Assembly (NCBI RefSeq): GCF_029690045.1 | Contig: NZ_CP121464.1 | Coordinates: 620,001 to 684,000, forward strand | Source: Janthinobacterium rivuli | Lineage (GTDB): Bacteria; Pseudomonadota; Gammaproteobacteria; Burkholderiales; Burkholderiaceae_D | Direction of reading: 5' to 3' | DNA: 64,000 nucleotides | Shown: positions 9,107 through 17,359 of the stretch, in pieces | How positions within the stretch are numbered: position 1 is the first letter of the stretch | How the letters are laid out: every line of letters starts with the position of its first letter | Position numbers and translations under genes: made by a program | Notes under the pieces: generated by a model | Told to the model about the DNA's origin: nothing | Seen by the model: only the letters and a program-made list of their open reading frames with translations | Databases searched by the model: none

Positions 9107-11828
9107 ATGTCGAAACAGTTCAAGTTTAACCCCGCTCAGCCTTGGCGTACTGGCCATCCTGGGCGGCACCGCATGGCAGGCGCACGCGCAAACGCAAGCG
9201 CCCGCAGCGGATCAGCAGCCGGCGGCCACCCCGCCAGCCGTCGTGGTCACCGGTTCGCGCATTCCCCGCGCCAGCCTGGAAGGCCCGTCTTCCGTCACCA
9301 TCCTGACCGGCGATGAAATCACCAAGCAAGGCTACAAGAACGTCTTCGACGCGCTGACCAGCCAGGTGCAGAACAGCGGTTTTACGCAGGGCGAGGATTA
9401 CGGCAATACCTTCACGCCGTCGGCCAATACCATCAGCCTGCGCGGCCTCGGTCCAAACCATACCCTGATCCTGCTGAACGGCCGCCGCCTGGCCGACTTC
9501 CCCATCGCCTATGACGGCGCCGTCAACTTCACCAACCTGGCGAACATCCCGGCTAGCATTGTCGACCGCATCGAGATCCTCAACGGCGGCGCCTCGGCCA
9601 TCTATGGCTCGGACGCCATCGCCGGCGTGGTCAACGTGATCCTGAAAAAACAGGCGGAAGGCTTCGATATCAACGTCAAGGTTGGCGGTACCTCGCGCGG
9701 CGGCGCCGGCAACCAGCGCGTGCAACTGACGGGCGGCGGCAATGTCGACAAGCTGCATACCCTGTTCAGCGTGGAGCTGAGCGAACGCGACCCTCTGTGG
9801 AGCATGGACCGCGACTTCATGACCAGCCGCTCCGGCGTGCCGACCACGATTGCTTCGCGCCGCACCCAGGCCTCCGGCACGTCCGGCAGCTATGTCGACC
9901 TGGGCGACACCTGCAACCAGTTCGGCGACCTGTTCGGCGGCAGCGTCGTCAAGTACCAGGCGAAGAACGGCAGCTATTGCGCCAGCCCGAAAGCCCGTCC
10001 GACCTACTGGACCACGCAGACCAAGAACAGCAGCCAGAACGTGTTCGGCAGCGCCAATTACGAGCTCGATGCGGAGACCACGCTGTTTGCCGATTTCCTG
10101 CTTGGCAAGAACAAGACCGTCAACAATACACGCGGCCCGTCGTGGACCTCGGCATCGCTGAACGGCGGCTCTTTCCTGAACCAGAACACCGGCGCCTACG
10201 AAGAGTGGACCCGCTTCATGGCGCCCGAGGAAATCGGCGGCGTGCAGCGCTACAAGCGCAGTTGGGAGGACGTGGCCACGGCCATCTCGCTGGGCGCCAA
10301 GGGCCGCATTCCCGGCACGGCATGGCAGTATGAAGCCAACTACAACGCTTCCATCTACAAGAGCGAAGGCCACACGCCGCGCATGTTGTCGAACATCGAC
10401 AGCTTCTTCCTGGGGCCCAAGCTGGGCACGGACGCCAAGGGCGTGGCCATTTACGCGCCGGATGCGGCGCGCCTGTCGCGCCGCCTGACGGCTGCCGAAT
10501 TCGACGGCATCACCGGCTACAGCGACAGCCGTGACAAGGCCTGGACGAATACCCTGAGCCTGGCCACGAATGGCGACCTGTTCCAGCTGCCTGCCGGCAC
10601 GGTGAAAATTGCCACGATTGCCGAGGCGAGCAAGCAGGGCTTCAGCAACGAACCCGACGCGCGCATCGACCAGGGCTATTTCAATATCGCCACCGGTTCG
10701 GGCACCACGGCCGGCACCCGTTCGCGCTATGCGCTGGGCGCGGAATTGAATGTGCCGCTGCATGAGAAGCTGACCGGTACCGTGGCTGGCCGTTATGACC
10801 GCTACAGCTTTGCCGGCCGCAAGGAAGGCAAGTTCACCTACAACGGCGGGCTGGAACTGCGCCCGGCGCCGGAGCTGCTGTTCCGCGCCAACTACGCCAC
10901 CAGCTTCCGTGCGCCGGACATGAACTACATCTACCAGGCCCGCGGCAAAGGCTATTATGCGAGCACCACCGACTACTACCGTTGCGACGCCGCCGGACAA
11001 GCCATCGACGGCTGCGAGTATGCGAATAAATCGCCGGGCGCCGATTACGTGCAGAACGGCAGCCGCGAGCTGCAGTCGGAAAAGGGCAAGTCCTTCGGCG
11101 TGGGCGCCGTCTGGTCGCCGAGTGCCAATTTCGACGTTTCGGTCGACTACTGGAACATCAAGATCGACGACCTGGTGACGAACCTGGACGCCGACAAGCT
11201 GCTGCGCGACGAATCCGATTGCCGCCTGGGCAAGGCCGAGATCGGCTCGCCGACCTGTATCGATACCGTGGGCCGCATCGAGCGTTATGCGGCCAATGCC
11301 TTGAACAAGGCGGGCGAGATCAAGACCATCACCGTCAACCCGATCAACGCGGCCAAGCAAAGCAGCAGCGGCATCGACGTCAGCCTGAAGTATGTGCTGC
11401 GCACGGCGGACTATGGCCGCTTCGCCTTCAAGGCCAACTACGCGCGGGTGCTGAGCAAGAAATCGCAGCAATTCGCCGGTGACGCAGAGACCGATGAAAC
11501 CAAATCGATGACCAACAGGGATTGGCCCGACAAGCTGAACCTGAGCGTCAACTGGGGCGCAGGCGACTGGTCGAATACCTTGCTGGTCAGCCGCTACGGC
11601 AAGGTGCCTGACTCTGCCGGCAAGGGCTACCTGACGCCGACGGCGCTGGCCAACATCAGTACCGTGTACCGCATCAACGACCGCGCCACCGTGTCGCTGA
11701 TCGTCAACAACGTGTTCGACAAGATCAAGCGCGATACCAGCAACGGCTGGCCGTACTACCCGATCGGCAACTACAGCCCGCAAGGCCGCCAGGGATGGGT
11801 CGAATTCAACTACCACTTTGGCTCGTAA
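9107..11828 (+). CDS. TonB-dependent receptor, signal-peptide frame interrupted by +1 base
   Basis: An outer-membrane TonB-dependent receptor of about 900 residues. Translation from the only sensible start, ATG at 9107, gives MSKQFKFNP and then leaves the receptor frame; removing one C from the CCCC run at 9130-9133 gives MSKQFKFNP followed by LSLGVLAILGGTAWQAHA, a textbook signal peptide with an AHA cleavage site. The main frame (open to 11828) then shows a short TonB-box-like stretch VVVTGSRI, the plug domain (SSVTILTGDEI, TISLRGLGPNHTLILLNGRR, IEILNGGASAIYGSDAIAGV) and the beta barrel ending NYHFGS. The only in-frame initiator downstream, GTG at 9243, would lack an export signal. Either the base is a sequencing error or the gene is off. 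The ligand is unknown; proximity to proteases could suggest peptide uptake. Confidence 0.85.
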
Positions 11829-11848
11829 TTCACGCTTGCCAGAGCAAG

Positions 11849-11882
11849 GCCGGAGCAGCTGACGCTGTCCCGGCTTTTTTAT
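11849..11882 (+). terminator. Intrinsic terminator after the TonB receptor gene
   Basis: GCCGGAGCAGC (11849-11859) pairs with GCTGTCCCGGC (11864-11874), with one mismatch and one G-U pair, around a 4-nt loop. A run of T follows to 11882. It lies just after the receptor stop and before the carboxypeptidase gene. Confidence 0.75.
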
Positions 11883-11953
11883 TTTCCGGCGCGTTTTTAT
11901 CCGGCCGCCACTCTATAATTGCCCGCTTGTCCTCTCTCGATGGAGTTTGACCC

Positions 11954-13774
11954 ATGCTACGCCACGCCGTGTTGTCCGCCGCCTTGTTGTCTCTGTTTTC
12001 TGCCCCTGTATCTGCCGCTTCGCCGTTGACCACGGTGGCCGAGCGCTCGGGCTTTTTAAATACGGGCCGCTACGCTGAGGTGGAAGTCTTGTGCCGCCAG
12101 TTCCAGGCGCGCTATCCAAAGCAGGTGCGCTGTGTGGAATTTGGCCGCACGCCGGAAAACCGCCCCATGCTGGCGCTGGCCGTTTCCAACACGGGCGCGC
12201 TGACGCCGGACGCGGCCAAGCTGCGCAAGATACCGGTACTGCTGGTGCAGGGTGGTATCCATGCGGGGGAAATCGACGGCAAGGATGCGGGTTTCCTGGC
12301 CTTGCGCGAAGTATTGGAGGGCAAGGCGGCGCCCGGCGTGCTCGATAAACAGGTGCTGCTGTTCGTGCCCGTCTTCAATGTCGATGGCCATGAGCGCTTC
12401 GGCCAGTGGAACCGTCCGAACCAGCGCGGCCCCGTGGAAATGGGCTGGCGCAGCACGGCGCAAAACTACAATCTGAACCGCGAATACATGAAGGCCGATT
12501 CGCCCGAGATGCAGCACATGCTGGCGCTGGTCAATGCCTGGGATCCGCTGGCGTATGTCGACCTGCACGTCACCGATGGCGCCCAGTTCGAACCCGATAT
12601 CTCGATTCAGGTCGAACCCGTGCATGCAGGTGATGCTGCCCTGCGCGTGGCGGGAACGGCGCTGCGCGACGGCGTGCTGGCCGACCTGGCCAAGCAGGGT
12701 TCCGATCCGAAGCCGTTCTATATTTCGTTTGCCGAGAACGACAATCCGCAATCGGGTTTTGTCGATTCGGCGCCGAACCCGCGCTTCTCGCACGGCTATT
12801 TCCAGCTGCGCAACCGCTTCGGCATGCTGGTGGAAACCCATTCGTGGAAGGATTATCCGACCCGCGTGCGCATCACGCGCAACACCATCGTCTCGCTGCT
12901 GTCGCAAGTGGCGCAGCATGGCGCGCAGTGGCGGCAAACGGCGCTCGAGGCGGACGCGCGCGCCGCGCAGCTGGCCGGTACGACCTTGCCGCTCACGTAT
13001 AAAACCACGGACAAGAGCCGCATGATCGCGTTTCGCGGCTACGCCTACACGCGCACGCCATCCGAAGTATCGGGCACGCTGATGACGCGCTACGACGAAA
13101 CGACGCCGCAGATCTGGAACGTACCCCTGCGCGACGAGATCGTGCCCGACCTGCAGCAGGCTGCGCCGAAAGCCGGCTATCTGGTGCCCGCCGCGCAGGC
13201 GCAGATGGTGGCGGCCAAGCTGCGCCAGCACGGCGTGTCGTACCAGGTGCTCGCCGGCGCGCCGGGCAAGCTGCCGGTCGAAACCTTCCGCGCCACGGCC
13301 GTCAAATTCGGGGCGCAGTCGTTCGAGGGACGCCAGACGACGGCCGTGCAGGGCGAGTGGCAGAAAGAGGAGCGCGTGGTCGCTGCGGGCGCGCTGTACG
13401 TGCCCGTCAACCAGGCCAAGGCGCGCCTGGTCGTGGCCCTGTTCGAGCCGCGCGCGCCCGATTCCCTGCTGGCCTGGGGCAGTTTCAATACGGCCTTCGA
13501 GCGCAAGGAATACATGGAAGAATACGTGGCCGAAGATGTGGCGCGCGCGCAGCTGGCGGCCGACCCGGCGCTGGCGGCGCAGTTCCACGCAAAGCTGGGC
13601 AGCGATCCTGTATTTGCCAAGAGCCCGGCCGCGCGCCTGGAGTTCTTCGCCCGCCGCCACGCTTCCTGGGATGAGCGCCTGAACCTGTATCCGGTGCTGC
13701 GCACGGATGCCGCGCCGGCCGGCCTGGCATTGCCGCCGACGCGCACACCGAAGTTGTCACATCGCGCAGATTAA
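11954..13774 (+). CDS. M14 family zinc carboxypeptidase, exported
   Basis: A 606-residue metallocarboxypeptidase with an N-terminal signal peptide (hydrophobic core VLSAALLSLFSAPVSAAS). The M14 zinc site is visible: HxxE in IHAGEIDG (about residues 102-105) and the third ligand His in YVDLHVTDG (about residue 203). A candidate catalytic Glu lies in LVETHSWKDYP (about residue 293). The substrate-binding arginine and asparagine are plausible in NYNLNREY. The remaining 300 residues form an extension typical of the large bacterial M14 proteins. It acts in the periplasm or outside the cell, trimming C-terminal residues from peptides. The ATG at 11954 gives the correct signal peptide. Following a TonB receptor, it could supply peptides for uptake, but the terminator between them argues against one transcript. 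Confidence 0.9.
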   Translation: MLRHAVLSAALLSLFSAPVSAASPLTTVAERSGFLNTGRYAEVEVLCRQFQARYPKQVRCVEFGRTPENRPMLALAVSNTGALTPDAAKLRKIPVLLVQGGIHAGEIDGKDAGFLALREVLEGKAAPGVLDKQVLLFVPVFNVDGHERFGQWNRPNQRGPVEMGWRSTAQNYNLNREYMKADSPEMQHMLALVNAWDPLAYVDLHVTDGAQFEPDISIQVEPVHAGDAALRVAGTALRDGVLADLAKQGSDPKPFYISFAENDNPQSGFVDSAPNPRFSHGYFQLRNRFGMLVETHSWKDYPTRVRITRNTIVSLLSQVAQHGAQWRQTALEADARAAQLAGTTLPLTYKTTDKSRMIAFRGYAYTRTPSEVSGTLMTRYDETTPQIWNVPLRDEIVPDLQQAAPKAGYLVPAAQAQMVAAKLRQHGVSYQVLAGAPGKLPVETFRATAVKFGAQSFEGRQTTAVQGEWQKEERVVAAGALYVPVNQAKARLVVALFEPRAPDSLLAWGSFNTAFERKEYMEEYVAEDVARAQLAADPALAAQFHAKLGSDPVFAKSPAARLEFFARRHASWDERLNLYPVLRTDAAPAGLALPPTRTPKLSHRAD

Positions 13775-13835
13775 TCGAAAGAAAATGCTATTCTCCGCTC
13801 GATGATGGCGCCGCCACCACGAGCAGGGAACAGGC

Positions 13836-14981
13836 ATGGTCGACAAAACACTCTATAACCAGCACCGCGAAGCGTTTTTTCGCCTGTGCGACGCCGTCGG
13901 CGAGAATCAGGTGGAACAGGTGCGCAGCCTGCTCGAGGCTACACCGCTGCTGTTGACCTTGCGCCGCTACAATATGGATGACGGCGAATCGCTGCTGCAC
14001 CTGGCCGCGGCCGGCGGCAGCCGCGAGGTCTGCGCCCTGCTCGTGTCACTGGGCATGGACGTCGATCTGCCCTTGCCCGGTTACCGCAACCTGACGCCGC
14101 TGGATGCGGCGGCCAGCCATGGCCACCTCGATACTTGCCGCTGGCTGCTCGAGCAGGGCGCCGCCGTCGATGGCTTGCCGGACAATATACTGTCGCCGCT
14201 GGACAGCGCCTGCGTCGGCGGCCACCAGGACGTGGCAGCATTGCTGCTGCAGCGGGGCGCCAATCCGAACCGCCTGCATACGCGCTGGAACCAGGCGCCC
14301 GTCGATATCGCCACCGGCTGGGGTTTTCCCGCCATCGCCCGATTGCTCGCTGCCGCCGGCGGCGTCAGCATACTCGACGTGCCGCAGCAAGCGGCCGCGT
14401 CACCGCAGGAAGCGATCCGCACCTTCATGCACAACAGCGCCGGCTGGGTGCTGCCGGCCGTGTTCAGTCCGGACAGTGGCGACGCGCGCTTTTCGCTGGG
14501 CATCAGCTGCATCGGCGGCAAGCGCGATTTCAAGCTGTTGTTTACGGTTGGCCTGTTCCAGCAATCCCCGATGACGGAGCTGGCTTTGTGCCTGCCGGCC
14601 CGCTGGCCGCTGACCGTGCACGGCTTCGCGGAGCACAGCCCATGGCGCTTTCCCGTGGCGCTGCTGGCACGCTTGGGACGGCGCACGCTCGACCAGGCCA
14701 GCCTGGCGGCGGGCGAGCTGCTGCGGCGCGACGATCCCCACCTGGCGGACCTGGCGTGGCCGGACGGCGTCGATGCGCTGCTGGCCATCGACAAGCGCTG
14801 GAATCCGGCGCCGGAGGAAGAAGACATCGCCGACGATGACAAGGTCACCATCTATCTGCTGGTGCCGGTGACGTTCACGAAGAAAGGCGCGCCCGACGCC
14901 AGCGCCTTGCCGGCCCTGATGGAGCGCAAGCTCAAAGGCAGCTGGAAAGTGTCGGCCCTGCCCATCCCCGTCATTGGCTAG
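13836..14981 (+). CDS. Ankyrin-repeat protein with C-terminal SUFU-like domain
   Basis: A 381-residue cytoplasmic protein without signal or membrane segments. The N-terminal half is made of about four ankyrin repeats (GESLLHLAAAGGSREVCALL, NLTPLDAAASHGHLDTCRWL, LSPLDSACVGGHQDVAALLL, QAPVDIATGWGFPAIARLL), roughly residues 45-180. The C-terminal half (about 195-380) has features resembling the suppressor-of-fused (SUFU) fold: MTELALCLPARWPL, then a long helical stretch and the strand IYLLVPVTFTKKGAP. SUFU-family proteins in bacteria are known as immunity proteins in polymorphic toxin systems. No toxin gene is visible here, so the immunity role is only a possibility. The domain call for the C-terminal part is by eye and less sure than the ankyrin call. 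Confidence 0.75.
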   Translation: MVDKTLYNQHREAFFRLCDAVGENQVEQVRSLLEATPLLLTLRRYNMDDGESLLHLAAAGGSREVCALLVSLGMDVDLPLPGYRNLTPLDAAASHGHLDTCRWLLEQGAAVDGLPDNILSPLDSACVGGHQDVAALLLQRGANPNRLHTRWNQAPVDIATGWGFPAIARLLAAAGGVSILDVPQQAAASPQEAIRTFMHNSAGWVLPAVFSPDSGDARFSLGISCIGGKRDFKLLFTVGLFQQSPMTELALCLPARWPLTVHGFAEHSPWRFPVALLARLGRRTLDQASLAAGELLRRDDPHLADLAWPDGVDALLAIDKRWNPAPEEEDIADDDKVTIYLLVPVTFTKKGAPDASALPALMERKLKGSWKVSALPIPVIG

Positions 14982-15092
14982 CGCCGGCCTGCACGCGCGC
15001 AGGGCCAGATCAAGCCGCGCCGCTTGCAGCAATGTTATCCTGCCAATAAATTTTCCGCGTCCGCGCTCACCTGTTCCCCGGATTGGTTTTCC

Positions 15093-16235
15093 ATGACACA
15101 AAAAATTCTACTCCTGAGCGTTTCGGCCGGCGCCGGCCACATGCGCGCGGCGCAGGCCATCGAGGCATATGCGGCGCGCGATGGCCACGGTGGTGGCCCT
15201 GCGGCGCTGGCCCTGCATCTCGACGTGATGGATTTCGTCACGCCCGCCTTCCGCAAGCTGTACACGGATTTCTATATCAAGCTGGTCAACAAGGCGCCCG
15301 CGCTGTGGGGCTATCTGTATCACGCCACCCACGACGCGCCGCGCGACAGCTCGATGCAGCGCTTGCGCCGCGGCGTCGAGCGCCTCAATACGCGCGCGCT
15401 GATGACGCAGATCGCCGCCTTCCAGCCCGACGCCATCATCTGCACGCATTTCCTGCCGGCCGAACTGCTGTCGCGCGCACTGCGCCAGCAGCAGCTGGCT
15501 TGCCCCGTGTGGGTGCAGGTCACGGATTTCGACTTGCACCGCATGTGGGTGCACGAGCAGATGGAAGGTTATTTCGCCGCCACCGACGAAGTGGCGTTCC
15601 GCATGCGCCACGAAGGCATCCCCGCCGAGCGCATCCACGTGACGGGCATCCCCATCATGCCCGCGTTCGCGCAGGCGCCCGACCGCGTGCAGTGCGCGCA
15701 GGCGTTTGGCATCGACCCGCGGCGCACGACGATCTTGCTGATGGGCGGCGGAGCGGGACTGGGCAGCCTTGAAACGGTCGCCGCGCGCCTGCTGGCGCTG
15801 CCAGGCGACTTCCAGCTGGTCGTGCTGGCGGGGAAAAACGCCGCCGCGCTGGCGGCGCTGCAGACGCTGGCCGGCCAGTATCCGGGCCGCCTGCTGGCGC
15901 AAGGCTTCACCAGCGAAGTCGAGCGCCTGATGGCGTGCGCCGACCTGGTGATCACCAAGCCGGGCGGCCTGACCACGTCGGAATGCCTGGCGCTGGGCTT
16001 GCCCATGATCGTCAACTCGCCGATACCCGGCCAGGAAGAGCGCAATGCCGACTATCTGCTGGAGCAGGGCGTGGCCTTGAAGGCATTCGACGCCGTCACC
16101 CTGGAATACCGCGTGCGCCTGCTGCTTGAACATCCTGAACAGTTGCAAGCCATGCGCGCAAAGGCGCTGGCGCTGGGCCGTCCGCGCGCCGCCTGTGACG
16201 TGTTGACGCAGGTACTGGCGCAGAGCGTGGCATGA
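15093..16235 (+). CDS. MGDG synthase-like glycosyltransferase (family GT28)
   Basis: A 380-residue glycosyltransferase of the MGDG synthase/UgtP type, expected to transfer a sugar from a UDP-sugar to diacylglycerol on the inner face of the cytoplasmic membrane. The N-terminal acceptor domain opens with LLLSVSAGAGHMRAAQAIE, the SxGxGH signature of the family, and includes ICTHFLPAELL and WVQVTDFDLHRMWVH. The C-terminal GT28 domain has LLMGGGAGLGSLE and the donor-binding motif TKPGGLTTSECLALGLP. The ATG at 15093 is chosen over the upstream ATG at 15024 because family proteins start a few residues before the SAGAGH motif. The stop overlaps the next gene by 4 bp, so it heads a three-gene operon with a membrane protein and a phosphatase, which fits non-phosphorus glycolipid synthesis. 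Confidence 0.87.
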   Translation: MTQKILLLSVSAGAGHMRAAQAIEAYAARDGHGGGPAALALHLDVMDFVTPAFRKLYTDFYIKLVNKAPALWGYLYHATHDAPRDSSMQRLRRGVERLNTRALMTQIAAFQPDAIICTHFLPAELLSRALRQQQLACPVWVQVTDFDLHRMWVHEQMEGYFAATDEVAFRMRHEGIPAERIHVTGIPIMPAFAQAPDRVQCAQAFGIDPRRTTILLMGGGAGLGSLETVAARLLALPGDFQLVVLAGKNAAALAALQTLAGQYPGRLLAQGFTSEVERLMACADLVITKPGGLTTSECLALGLPMIVNSPIPGQEERNADYLLEQGVALKAFDAVTLEYRVRLLLEHPEQLQAMRAKALALGRPRAACDVLTQVLAQSVA

Positions 16236-16714
16236 CGGGCGCCGTAGCAAAACCCTGGCAGATCGCCCTGACCCTGGCCTGGGTGGCGCTGCTGGGATTA
16301 TTTTTTGCGCAGGTGGAAATCCAGATCGAAGGCGCGGCCGGCTGGGCCGCGAACCTGCCCACCTGGCGCATCGAAAGCCATTGGCTGCTCGATATCTTCT
16401 GGGGCGGGCGGCCGATGACCGGTTACCATGCCTGGGTCTTTCCCTTTATCGCCCTGTTTTTCCATTTCCCCATGATCTTCCTGGCGCAATGGTCGCTGCG
16501 TCTTGAATGTCGCGCCATCGGCTGCATCATGCTGTTCTGGATCATCGAGGATTATCTGTGGTTCGTGCTCAATCCCGCCTATGGCGTGGCGCACTTCAAT
16601 CCGGCCCACATCGCCTGGCACAAGCACTGGCTGTGGTGGGCGCCGACCGACTACTGGGTGTCGCTGCTGCTGGCCGGCGTACTGCTGTGGTTTTCATACA
16701 AGAGGAAGTCATGA
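16232..16714 (+). CDS. Hypothetical four-helix membrane protein in glycolipid operon
   Basis: A 160-residue integral membrane protein I cannot assign to a named family. Hydrophobic segments are visible at the N-terminus (IALTLAWVALLGLFFAQV), around WVFPFIALFFHFPMIFLA, around IGCIMLFWIIEDYLWFVL and at the C-terminus (YWVSLLLAGVLLWFSY). The third helix carries charged residues (IIEDYLW) and a histidine-rich stretch follows (HFNPAHIAWHKHW), which could form a catalytic or metal-binding centre at the membrane face. It overlaps the glycosyltransferase by ATGA at its start and the phosphatase by ATGA at its end, so the three proteins are almost certainly made together. A role in glycolipid handling is inferred from context only. 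Confidence 0.8.
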   Translation: MTGAVAKPWQIALTLAWVALLGLFFAQVEIQIEGAAGWAANLPTWRIESHWLLDIFWGGRPMTGYHAWVFPFIALFFHFPMIFLAQWSLRLECRAIGCIMLFWIIEDYLWFVLNPAYGVAHFNPAHIAWHKHWLWWAPTDYWVSLLLAGVLLWFSYKRKS

Positions 16715-17295
16715 CCTTGCCACCCTCGTCGTATCTCCTGCTGTTGTCCCTGGCCCTGGCGGCCGGTTCCGCCGGCGCGCAGGCGCCCCTGCCGTCGCAG
16801 CGCAATGCCGAGTGGGCCACGCCGCTGCCGCAGGTGTCGAACCTGCACCAGGTCACGCCCGTCCTGTACCGCAGCGCCAGGCTCGATAGCAGCGACGTGG
16901 CCCAGCTGCAGGCGCTGGGCGTGAAGACGGTGATCAGCCTGCGCTCCTTTCACTCAGATACGCAGGTGCTCGATGGCAGCGGCATCCGTGCCGTACGCAT
17001 TCCCATCAATACCTGGGCCATCCGCGACAAGCACGTGATCGACACCATGCGCGCCATCCGCGCCGCAGCACAGCAGGGACCCGTGCTGCTGCATTGCCTG
17101 CACGGCGCCGACCGCACGGGCATGATGGCAGCCATGTACCGCATGCTGTACCAGGACTGGCCGCGCGAGAAGGCGATCGACGAGCTGAAAAATGGCGGGT
17201 ACGGCTATCACGCCGTATGGAAGAACATCGAAAGCTACCTCAAGCGCGTCGACGTGGCGGCACTGCGCGCGCAGATTGACGGAAAGGTTCCCTGA
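16711..17295 (+). CDS. Exported dual-specificity-type phosphatase
   Basis: A 194-residue protein-tyrosine-phosphatase-fold enzyme. A signal peptide (YLLLLSLALAAGSAGAQA) directs it to the periplasm. The phosphatase signature C(X5)R is intact in LHCLHGADRTGM (about residues 127-138). A candidate general acid is not obvious; the loop PINTWAIRDKH (about residues 97-107) carries one Asp. The frame is open to 16507, but the ATG at 16711 overlaps the upstream stop as ATGA, follows GAGGAAG, and yields the signal peptide. Cysteine phosphatases of this compact type can dephosphorylate lipids as well as proteins. In an operon with a diacylglycerol-type glycosyltransferase, a lipid phosphatase role is attractive but unproven. 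Confidence 0.85.
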   Translation: MTLPPSSYLLLLSLALAAGSAGAQAPLPSQRNAEWATPLPQVSNLHQVTPVLYRSARLDSSDVAQLQALGVKTVISLRSFHSDTQVLDGSGIRAVRIPINTWAIRDKHVIDTMRAIRAAAQQGPVLLHCLHGADRTGMMAAMYRMLYQDWPREKAIDELKNGGYGYHAVWKNIESYLKRVDVAALRAQIDGKVP

Positions 17296-17303
17296 ACCAG
17301 GCT

Positions 17304-17330
17304 GATGGAGAGGCGTGACTGCCTCCCATC
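17304..17330. other. Hairpin in convergent gap between phosphatase and KAP NTPase genes
   Basis: GATGG-A-GAGGC (17304-17314) pairs with GCCTCCCATC (17321-17330) apart from one bulged A, with a 6-nt loop. It sits where two convergent genes end. No T-run follows on either strand, so it is not a standard intrinsic terminator. Confidence 0.3.
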
Positions 17331-17359
17331 GCCGGCACTGACCGCGCATTCGCGGCACA

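Noticed and set aside
9126..11816. An 896-codon minus-strand frame opposite the TonB receptor
   Set aside because: The plus-strand product has clear plug and barrel motifs; the antisense frame is an artefact of GC skew in codon position three.
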